Shown here piece by piece: positions 9,636 through 20,100 of a stretch of 64,000 nucleotides of DNA (within the stretch, counting starts at the first letter, position 1; each line of letters begins with the position of its first letter). A model generated the notes under the pieces. It saw only the letters and a list, made by a program, of their open reading frames with translations, was not told where the DNA came from and did not search any database. A program made the translations under genes and the position numbers. This stretch comes from Plumapathes pennacea. Lineage: Eukaryota; Cnidaria; Anthozoa; Antipatharia; Myriopathidae. Where the stretch lies: assembly GCA_964036295.1 (NCBI GenBank), contig OZ038472.1, positions 806,001-870,000 on the forward strand, in the 5' to 3' direction.

Positions 9636-12600
9636 ATGATTTGCCCCGAACTTTCAGAATTTTCAGAAGAAGAAAGGAACATCTTTAGATTCCAAGACCG
9701 CGAAACCTCGCCAGATGGTTTCTTCGATTACTCACCTAACCTGCGAGACAACGCTGTTCCGATTGTGATTGATAATGGTAAGTGATTTTAGACTGCAGTG
9801 AACATTTCCTGTTCTATCTACATTAACATTTAAAAATACAGAGATGCTGTTTACTCACTGAGGCTCTTGAATAATTCACTGTTCTGTTGATTAATGTTAA
9901 CACGACTCAGTTGTGGAAGGAATTTGAAAATTGCTCGGACCATTTCACCGAATTGAGGATGAGCACGTGTTCGGGTGCAAAATGTGTACATTGTCGCCAA
10001 TTTGGTTATCTCAACTCTAAGGCATAAGTGCTACTGGTACTCATACATAGTGTTTCCTCCTTTCCTGCATGTTTACCAGCTGGTGCTGTTGTTGTTGTTG
10101 TTGTTATTTATATTGTTGTTGTTGACTCTATTGTTTGATTCCCAGGGGGCCATCACTGTAAGGCTGGGTGGGCTACTGATGACAAACCAAAACTCATTTT
10201 CAGAAACATTGTGGCCAAGTCTAAAGCAAAGAAGGTAATCCAAATGTGAACTCTGGATCCAGCTATCACTCTGAAACATAATATCATAACAGCCATTTCC
10301 TTTGTCCATGTGTTTCTGATCAAAATAACAGGTGTCACTTGTGTAAAAATCTATATTTTGAAGACAGCAAAGTGAAAGTCACATGGGGCCTTGTTTCACT
10401 TGGGCCTTCAATATTGTTACTTTTCTTTTTCAACTGACCTGACCTCTGTCTCAAACCTTTTTTGTTTTACTTGTATCGTAACAGGAGGCTGACCCAGGGG
10501 GATACAGTGTGGGAAATGATATTGGGAATTTGGAGATGCTGCGATGGGCCTTGAAGACTCAGTTTGATCGGGACGTTGTCACACATTATGAATGCCAGGT
10601 ATACACTACAACACAGTAACCTGCAGACATTATCACTGGCTAGTGTGACAAATGAATTAACCAATCCGCATTACTCGTGTATGCGATAAGAAGGGTAATC
10701 TGGCACGTGAGTTTTTTGAACGTTACACTTTACTTGGTGTTATTTAAATATAATAATTTAAATATAATAATATGAATTCTGAACTTCAGCACTTGTTCCC
10801 TTCTTGTCCATATATGTAGGAGCAAGTATTTGATCATGTGTTCAGCCATCTTGGTATCAACACACCAACTGGTATCGGTCACCCTATTGTGATGACAGAG
10901 CCAGTGTGCAATCCAAACTACTGCCGGCTGCAGATGTCCGAGCTGCTGTTTGAGTGTTACCATGTGCCCTCTGTGGCATATGGGGTTGATAGCTTGTTTA
11001 GTTTTTACCACAATTCACCAAGTAAGTCATAAACTGTTGTTGATTTGTTTGACTTGCAAATTTCTGGATAGTCTTTGTGGCCAGTAGTCATATATATTGT
11101 GCATGTACACTTTAGAAAAATACTATTATCATCAGGGGTTCTGAAACTTGTGCCTAGAGGTTTTCAGGTTACCAGACGAGTTGTACAAAATGGTCACAAT
11201 ATGGCCCCAGGAGGATAATATATATACTCTGTCTAGATTTCTTGGTCCTTCACTCACCCTCTGAGGAGTTTCTAATCTTTGACTTGGTCTACATCATATT
11301 TACCCTTGGAATGCTGGAAAATATGTATCATAAATGGCAATTACTTTCCTTGCTACCACTTCTGGTTTACCGATAATGGGCATCTGTGTTTCTTTAGACA
11401 AGTCCAATGCATTAGTGGTCTCATCTGGATATCAAACAAGTCATGTTCTACCAATAATCGATGGAAGACTTGATGCCAGAAACTGCAAAAGAATTAACTT
11501 GGGTGGTGCACAAGCCACATGGTACATGCAACGACTAGTACAGCTGAAACATCCAAACCATGCAGCACATATAACTTTGACAAGAGCACAGGTGAGTGAC
11601 TTGAAGATGGGTGAGGTACTGACCACATGGCACTTGCGATGACCACACCTAAATCAGCACATAACTTTGACAAAAGCATGGGGTCAGTGAGAACTGGGCT
11701 GAAAAATAGTAACATAAAGCTGGGTGGGGCACACATCACGTGGTACAATCATCAGACATGCAGATAAGTTGATTCCTGTTTTTAAACTGTTCTGTTCTCA
11801 GGAACTGACCCAGGAGCACACACACATGGCAATTGACTACACTGCTGAGCTGAATGACTGGACATCTCCTGAGTACTGTAAAGAGAATGCTCACAAGATC
11901 CAACTGCCTTATGTGCAGGTAAGTATTGCTGGATAGACTGCTCATCATCTACCATTCCTACTTACTTACTGTTTAGAGTTCTTGTTTGATGTTGTCCTCT
12001 TTCCCTCCCTCTATTTCTTCTGCCTCCCTCCCATCCATCCATCCATCCATGCTCACTTTCTTACTTCTATCCTTTATTTGTTCCTTCTATCCTCCCTCTC
12101 CCAGCCGCTTCTTTTCTTCAGAACTTCCTTCTTTACCTCTGCCCTTCTTATAGTCCATCTGTGTTCTTTTTCTCTCTCTCTCTCCTCTTCTCCCTTCTTT
12201 CTTATCTTTCTTCCTTTTCCTCTGTCACTGGCTCTTCTCTTCTCTTCTCTTCTCTTCTCTCCTATCCTATCCTATCCTTCTTGTTTGAATCCACATCCAG
12301 GCATGTCTATGAATACGCTTCTGTGTTGTCTTTATTATCAGCCACAAGTTGCTCAGGCTAGTGGACCAAAAGATGATGAAAAAGAGAAAGAGAGGAGACA
12401 AAAACAAGGAAGGAGACTGCAGGAAATAAATGCCAAGAGGCGGGAAGAAAAGGTAAGATTTCCCCTTCACTCAATGACAAAAGAAGCCGAGCACAATATT
12501 GAACACAGAAGACAAGGACCGGACATGAACATGACACTTGGTTGTGCCAACATGCCGTCGAGAGCAAAAATCACCAAACTTTTTGTGTTTTAGCTTGCAG

Positions 12601-13211
12601 AAGAGATGGAAAGACTCCAAGATTTAAAGAATATTCAAGAGCTGGAGTTTGAGGATAAAGAGCAATTCAATGTAAGCAGTATGTCCTTCAGACAACCATG
12701 TGCCATATTTAACAAACCCTAACCCTACTTTCTTATCAATGGTCAGTTAGCTTTTTACATTCAGCTTACGTTTTTATTCAACTACAGTAATATTTCAACA
12801 GTATTTGTAATATAAAGTTTGATTGCTTGTTTTGATGAACAGAGTTCCTTGAAAGACGTTGGTTTACAATCGGCAGAGGTATGTGCGTTATAGTTAAAGT
12901 GTCATGTTGTAGTTTATGCGTAGTTGAGCATTTGAAAATGTGCACTCATAAACGATAAGCTTAGTTTGCAAGAGCGATCAACAAGCACAAGCGCAAATGC
13001 AAGGGTTCCTATTAAAAGCAGGCTTGACGCAAGCGCAAGGATTTGTTTTTCCTTGTGCGGTGCTTGCGCTTTGCTTACGTCTCTTTTTTTCCATGGTGCA
13101 TGTCTCTTGTACTGGGTTTTGTCGTTGTTACTGTAATTTACTCCGTGTTCCTTTTTTTTTTTCCTTTTCCTTTCCAGCTCGTGTCACTATTCTTACCACT
13201 GGATTATGATT

Positions 13212-13250
<39 letters not shown>

Positions 13251-16200
13251 TTTCAGGCTCTGCGAGCATCGATCAAAAGCCTTACGTCGTCAATAAAGAA
13301 ACGCCGAGAAAAAATTGCGGTCATGCAGACAGCGCTGGAATTAGACTCTGCAGTAAGGGATACACATTTGTTGTTCTCTCCACTGAATCGTTCTCTAAAT
13401 GCACCGAGCCAGTTCTCTCTTCCTTCAGTTGTCACTCACAATGCATTCAGTGTGTGGTCATATTCAACGCGTACACGTGCACATGCATTCAACGCACCTG
13501 CTCACACACGCACATTCACCCGCGCACACACGCACCTACGCGCTACCACGCACCCGCTCACACACGCACTCGTACACCCACCCGCCCACTAACGCGCACC
13601 CTTGCACACGTGCGCAAGGGAAAAAAAACATTAAATTCAACTAACATAAAGCAACTATCACATACTGAGTTGAACTCTTGTTGCAGGTCAAAGAAGATAC
13701 TGCAATGCCGACAGAAAGCACGGGCGATCCACGGAAGCGACAGCGAACTGCGAAGGCAGCTGCTTTGGACGAGAAAAGTGGAAAACGACCGAAAGAGGAG
13801 AGGAAACAAGAACTGCAAAGAAGTCAGGAGGAAAGTCAGGGAGACGAGAGCTTTAAAAACTGGCTGAATGGATTACGTCGGCGAAGAGAGGTGCGTTATG
13901 ACACCAGGTTAGAAGAGAAGAAAAATCAACAATGAAACTACCACAGGGAAGGAGAGGAAGGGAAGGAGGGGAACGTAAGGGAGAAAGAACCTCAAATAAG
14001 TCAACAAAGAAAGGTTTTTAGCGAGTGAACAGAAAACAGGTTAGTAGTTAACTGCAATGAGAAGTGAGAAAGGAAAAGCGAAGAATGGAGTAGAATGGAA
14101 GAAAGCAGACAGAGGGAGAGGAGGAGTGAGAGAAGAAGGGAGAACGCTGCAAAGAAGATTTTTTCTTATCTTTATTTCAAAATATTTTAGGAAATTCTTG
14201 AAGCTCGACAGCGCCGTCACCAGCACAAGCAAGAGTTGGCGACACGCCGCAGCAAGGCGTCCATGCAGCGCATGAGGATCCTATCCAAACTCGCGTACGA
14301 TCCAAACGGTAAGTATTGTGCACAAGTAATCGGAGCCCGCGGTAATCGGCGCTTGTTGATGCGGTCGTTCTGTGAATTTGTCATGAAAGAACCTCGATCC
14401 CGCGCGAAGTGGCTCAGACACTTATAAATAGGCTCTCGTCCTTGCTTTAGCTTCATTTTCAGTTAAATTGCATCAATTCTATACTGTTGTTATCCCCTTT
14501 CCCTGCTTCTCGCCCTATCCAACGTTAAAACAACATTGATATGCAAGAGGGATGGGACTTTAAAAAAGCCTTACATGATGTATTAACTGGGAACTGTAAA
14601 GGTGACCTCACTGAACTTCAAGTACTGTTTGTGCCATTATAGTCAAAACATGGGACTTTAAAAAAGCCTCACATGATGTATTAACTAGGAGCTCTGAAGG
14701 TGACTTCACTGAACTTCAAATATTGTGTGCCATTATAGTCAAAGATGATGGAACCACAAGAGCGTCTCATAAGAAGCCCAAGGAAGACACATTCGGTCAA
14801 AATGACGAGGATTGGATGGTTTACCGAGCCATAGTAAGTCAACACAGGACTCGTGTACTTTGTGACGTGTGAGCTGTTCAATGGTTCAAGTGTTACAGGA
14901 CTCGTGTACTTTGTGACGTGTGAGCTGTTCATTGGCTCAAGTGTTACGCCGTATTATAGTGTTATGAGATCCTAAAGAGAATGGACGATGTTGCGAACAG
15001 GAATAGACTATAATCAAACACTGCACTACATCTGCATGTCATCGCGTTTGTTTTGCGTCTGCTACCGGCGCATTTTGATTTGTGCAAACAAGCTTGGAAA
15101 CCTCGGCCAATCAGGAGCAAAATAGAAATTAACTGCGATCTAGTGACGCAAGTGGCGAGGGCATTTCTCAGCGTCTCTTCTTCGAATTAAAACCAGCTGC
15201 AAATTACTTTGGCTTCTGGTTAGTTGTATTATTACGGTTTCTTCTCGGCTGTGCTAACTCAGCTTGTTTCAACAGAACAAAGATGCAGGAGAATCTGACA
15301 GCGAAAAGGAGCAGGAAGAAATGAACGAACTGGAAAACTTACTCAAGAAACACGACCCCTCCTTTGCAAAGTAAGTCGAGGAGCCGCTGCTTCACCAGGG
15401 CTATTGCTCAAAACTTCAGGTCCCACTTATTTCTACGGCATTCAGATTTCCCACATCCACCTCAGGTTTATTCACCATACGTTTGTTTTCACTACTTTGT
15501 ATTTGCAGATCTTTGGAAGGAAAAGGCCCGCAGACCCCGATGGACTGGGCCGAGTATTACCAGCTACAGTTGGGCGTGGAAAGAATACGGTAAGGTGACG
15601 TCACGTGTAGTTTGACCAAAGCGCATTGTGGGTACATCGTTTTTCCACGAACAAAGGTTTTTCTCTTTTCGTTCTTTTTTGTCTGTTTTCTCTCTCACTT
15701 TAGTATTTGCTTGATACTATCAATTTCTTGGAAATTAACGTACAGTAACGATATCATGGCTATCCGAAATTCTTGGCAAAAATTTGAGTGCTCCATTAAA
15801 TCATTTTCATCAAATAGTCTAGCCCGCGTTTGTTTGGTATCTGTTAAGTGCTCAGGATTCCCCACAATGCATGCTTAGTTGAATTTATGTGAAACACGTT
15901 ATCAGATCGCACCCCTTTCTGCTCTTTTTCTTAGAGTTCCAGAGATCGTGTACCAACCATCTTTATTGGGGATCGAACAAGCGGGCATCGCTGAGACGGC
16001 CGCCTTCATTTTGAGCCACTACTCCGCTGACCTGCAGTCATCGATGGTTCAGGTGATTGCGGAATAATACGGAATAAAGTTTAGACCGGGATCTTGATTG
16101 TGTGGAAATCAGTGCGTGATTTATGTGGTTTTGAGTTTGTTGTTCACTTGCGTTTTTGCAGAACATTTTCGTCACCGGTGGAAACACCAAGTTTCCTAAC

Positions 16201-16863
16201 TTCCTGCAACGTCTACAGAAGGAGATGCTGGCCCTCCGACCATTCCAGTCGACCTACAGGGTATACCAAGCAGGTAACCTTTTGATCATGTAATGCACTG
16301 TTGTTATTGTTTCGGATAGAGCCGTTTCCGGTTGACTGTCGAAAGTATTCGTGTGCTCTCCGCCTTGGTTTTACGTTTGCTACGCCTTATAATTGGTCCA
16401 GTTATTGGCCAATCAGGAGCAAAAGCTAAACCTGATTGTCATGTGATAGTTCTCACGCAAGCAAGTTCAGTGGCGATGGCGTTTTCTCACATTGCTGATT
16501 GGTTTCTTCAAAGTAAAACCAAACGTGAATTACTTTAGCTTGTGATTGATTGAAAGTGTTGCTTACAGCCTCTGTGATTGGCTCTGTGATTGCTTTGGTT
16601 TTGATTTTCGACAGTTATCCGAAAACCGCTCTATTCTCAACGTCTCCATCTTTGCTATCGTAATCGTAACTCGTTTATGTTGTATTGCAGCTGATCCCGT
16701 GTTGGACGCTTGGTTTGGCGCCAAAAAATGGGTGACGTCATTAGACGACGTCGGGTCCGTCAGCATCACGCGCGAAGAGTACCAAGAAAAGGGCGGGGAC
16801 TATCTCAAGGAACACGTGCTCTCCAACTGGTACATACCCTCGCCCCAACCCAACACGACGTGA
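9636..16863 (+). CDS. ACTR5: Actin-related protein 5 (INO80 complex subunit)
   Basis: Eighteen GT-AG exons join in frame to 724 residues: 9636-9777, 10146-10234, 10485-10598, 10820-11021, 11398-11591, 11802-11918, 12342-12452, 12594-12671, 12843-12878, 13257-13352, 13687-13890, 14191-14308, 14739-14833, 15276-15370, 15509-15589, 15935-16052, 16162-16273 and 16691-16863. The actin fold is visible as [13 protein letters not shown] (nucleotide loop 1), [33 protein letters not shown] and [17 protein letters not shown]. Exons 7-15 (about residues 287-590) carry the charged, coiled insertion typical of Arp5. Arp5 with Ies6/INO80C couples ATP hydrolysis to nucleosome sliding in the nuclear INO80 remodeller. 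The human protein is shorter (about 607), so the insertion is enlarged here. Exons 5 and 13 are flanked by tandem duplications. Confidence 0.97.
11592..11760 (+). repeat. Decayed duplicates of ACTR5 exon 5 in intron 5
   Basis: Just after the exon 5 donor, two degenerate echoes of the exon appear. Near 11660-11690 the intron reads CAGCACATAACTTTGACAAA, close to the exon end that precedes the real donor. Near 11702-11760 it reads CTGGGTGGGGCACACATCAC then GTGGTAC, close to the exon part encoding [10 protein letters not shown]. Neither echo keeps the exon's splice sites or a clean frame. They look like an old exon duplication now in decay. Confidence 0.65.
13208..13250. repeat. (GTT)n microsatellite at ACTR5 intron 9 acceptor
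   Basis: About 14 GTT units form the end of intron 9, immediately before the exon 10 acceptor, and so make up part of its pyrimidine-rich tract. Confidence 0.9.
14552..14738 (+). repeat. Tandem duplication containing two splice acceptors (ACTR5 intron 12)
   Basis: Two about 96-98 bp copies, both beginning ATGGGACTTTAAAAAAGCC (14552 and 14650), each end in CCATTATAG followed by TCAAA. The second end is the real exon 13 acceptor. The first (AG at 14641-14642) lies exactly 96 bp upstream, and the sequence between them has no stop in the ACTR5 frame. Copy 1 is slightly longer than copy 2. Confidence 0.9.
14844..14946. repeat. 51-bp tandem duplication after ACTR5 exon 13
   Basis: Two direct copies begin at 14844 and 14895 with ACAGGACTCGTGTACTTTGT and differ by a few substitutions. 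They start 10 bp after the exon 13 end. Confidence 0.9.
15105..15230 (+). repeat. Dispersed repeat in ACTR5 intron 13 (second copy 16410-16550)
   Basis: Both stretches start with GGCCAATCAGGAGCAAAA and share, in order, an ACGCAAG block, a GTGGCGA block, a CTTC-AAA-AAACCA block and AATTACTTT followed by GGCTT/AGCTT. The similarity is diverged but collinear. This is probably a repeat family inserted in two introns of the same gene, in the same orientation. Confidence 0.6.
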
Positions 16864-17187
16864 GAGGTGCGCAAAGGTAGCTGGGAATGATCGGAGGGGG
16901 TTGAATTTTTTCAGTTGAAAGAGTTTTTCTCTCCCTATGGACGGTTGTCGTGCAATCGTCGGTGTTACGGATGAACGACACGAGGGGAAAGTTTTCTTCA
17001 CTCCTGAGGAACAATGGAGATTTCCCGTTTTTCTAACGGTAGCGACTAAACTGGAAATTCGAAAAGGTTTTCACTGTAGAGAGTGTACAAAGCAAGTCCT
17101 AAACCCGGGGAGTATCCACACAGATAATCTCAAGACCAATTTTGATTATTCCTGTCTTCAAATGGTCAAACGTGTGTCTTAAGTGCG

Positions 17188-20100
17188 TTACGCGCCTTCT
17201 TCCTCGTCCGATTTGTTGTCCTCACGTGACTTTAACACGAATCCTTTGCGAGTTGGGACGCCGGCCAGCAGGGCACGTGACCAGTCTCCTGTCTCGTGAA
17301 ACTTGAGTAGAATATCAAACACTGCGAATAAAGAGGCAAGGAAATAATTATACATCGCCTTGCTTGAGTATCTTGTTCTTTCACTAGTTTCCCTTTGGAC
17401 AAATTTTAAGAAAATCCATTGCTGTAAGGAAAGTGACGAACAAAAGTATGTTTTCAAACCTCACATGGTCAGTTACATCACACTATCCTATTGCAATCGC
17501 TTTATGGCAACAGATTCCCTATTGCAGGCTTTTGAGCAGTCTAACTTATCTAACCGCTAATCTCTTGACTTTTAAACTTTAATTTGATGTCCCTTCCCGA
17601 GCCATCTGCCTGTAAAACCCGAATCACTGAGCTGCTGGTATAACTAATGTTCTCATCTTTATCCCGCTCTTGGGACCATAATACCTCATCGTACAAGTTC
17701 AATTATTTATACGAGAACTAGCAACCAAGTTTATACAAGCTCTTAGCAGCTTAGTACCTTGATTGACGGTGAGGACTTTTGAATAGGAGAAGTTTCCCAC
17801 GGCTTCAACTCTCTCCATATGTTCATCAATTGGTAAACGCGCCGTCATTGTTTTGTGCGACTCGGCACGAGTGTGTGTGACGTTCTGTAAAAATAATTTG
17901 TCATATTTTATTTTGTTAAATTATGAGAACGGGTTTACGTGCAAGAGAAATGACAGGTTTATATATCCACCCCTTCCCTTTTGTTTTTAGTGGGGGCTAT
18001 TTTAGTTTACAACTGCTCAAGTTGCTCCGTAAGTGGAATTAATACTCTAGCTATCCGCATTCGATACACTTGAGCTTTGTATCATATATAAAGGTGTTTC
18101 TTGGCAATGGTTTGAACCCAGGAGTGTGAACAGTAGGTTGGTTGTGATCGTCCGGGTTAGAGTAGTCTCCAGAAAGACTGTTGTTGGTGACTTGACCAAC
18201 AGCAGTCTTTCTGGAGACTACTCTAACCCGGACGATCCACAACCAACCTACTAAGGTGTTTCTTACCCTCAGAACTTGGTGATCCACCAGTCCCCCAATT
18301 ATGTACACCTTCTCCGGGTCAAGCTTTTCCAACACTGTCGAGACAAAGTTAGTTTTAAAAGTTTTAGAAAAATTTTGGTTCAACGACTAAAGCCCTCCCT
18401 CACACAAGAGGCGCTGACCAGCGCGCCATCGCGGGCTCCCTTTCGTTTCGTTTCGTGAAGGCTGTAGATACACACCGTTTGTGGAGTCTGGGGTAAGGAA
18501 CACGATGTCATCCGCTGGACACAACTCCATGAAATGCTTTTCCGACATATCAACCTGAAGGACGTGACAAACCCGTAAGTATCATGTGACAGTTCCTAAT
18601 TCTTCCAACCTGCCCTGAAAAAATGTACGAGTATTGTTAAGAGAATTGATAGTCAGATCCCATCATCCCTAGCGTTGTAAGTTTGTTATATGAACGTTTA
18701 TAACGTAATATTTGCAGTAAGTTGACCAACACCAGTTTGCTCCATTGCATTGCGTTTTTCTCACCATAAAGTTCTCAAAACCTTTGGTTTGTCTGCAGGA
18801 CTCCTTGTAAATCTTTCCACTTTTATCCAGACTTGTAAACATGATGTGAAACGGTGAAGATGACTTCATATTGGAGCCATACAAGCGTCTCAGCTGACCG
18901 GCAAGTTTACTAATTTCCTAGAATAAGAAAATGACAAACGTTAAATGAAAAGCAGTTGCAATTACACAACGTTATATCAATGATCTTGGATGTTTGCTTA
19001 TCTCTGTAAACCTGTGTACACGCCGTGATGGTCCGAATCTCTGTGTAAATAATACGTAACAGGAATTAATTTTCTCGGGAAAAGAGAATCAGTTTAAAGC
19101 ACAAAGATGCGCCCCGCTACAGCAGCTGTGGTTCAGTGAGTAAGAATGAGACTTGTGTTTGCAAAACATTCTAGAGACTTGAGCTATTGACCTTGTCGTT
19201 CATTTTTTCTTCCAAGCTTAAGTCCAGTGCTATCCTCTGTCCACTTGACATCGCTTCTTTTGCTCTTTCTTTCTGAATCCGCTTCAGTTCCTTCTTCGGC
19301 ATGTGAACTTCTGCACCTTCAACTTCACATGAGGTAAATTGTACACAAAATCAGTCAGTATCCACGCAATGAAACACTGGGCACTAAATGACAAACGCGC
19401 AGATAAAATCCTGCTTTAAAATAATAATGAATGAAGCGATGGGCTTTCCTAGTTAAGAAATGTTACGGTGGAAATTTGGTTACGAATTTACGTCTTCCAA
19501 GGCACGATTCTTGTAAAGTCGCGTAAGAAATCGCACTTGTCTTTCGTTAAGACAAGAAGGCGTAACATAACAACGCAATCATTAAACGATGCCTTCCCGC
19601 TAACCCTACAAACAGAGCTGCTGGCAGTTGAGTGTAACGATTGTTGAAACATGCAGAACCGGTAGTGACGTTGATCGTGTGGCCGCGTCAGGTTTACCTT
19701 TTTCGCGTCCTTCAGACTCCCGGCCTGTGGATTCTTTACTTTGGAGCTTTTTTTCTGCTTTCTTCATTCTGTACTTTTCCTGTTGAAAAGTTAAATCAAG
19801 ATGTCAGTTAATGGATGATAAATTTGCGCGCAGGTGACTAGAAAACGTCAAGGCATGAAGGCAAAAAGAACGCAAGAATCACAGAACAAAAATGATAATT
19901 AAACAAGAACGTGATATTTTAAGAACACAACGCTAAAATATACATCCAACCTTTTTGCCGTGCAGTTTTGCCAAGGCTTTTATTCGTTTGTTCTGCATTT
20001 AAACAAACAATATTAGGAATCAGTTACTGTAATAGTAAACACTGGTCTTCTATCACTCGAGGAATAATTTCTATACATTCATTGTGGATAGACCAGTAAG

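Noticed and set aside
11982..12593. 203-codon frame in ACTR5
   Set aside because: Runs through a CT-rich intron into exon 7. The real coding segment is 12342-12452 only.
13043..13867. 274-codon frame in ACTR5 spanning GTT repeats and an ACAC-rich stretch
   Set aside because: Driven by microsatellite and CA-rich intron sequence between exons 10 and 11. It is in the wrong frame for those exons.
18105..18125. GTTTGAACCC sequence resembling a tRNA T-arm
   Set aside because: No acceptor stem, D-arm or anticodon arm could be folded around it. It is next to the MITE hairpin.
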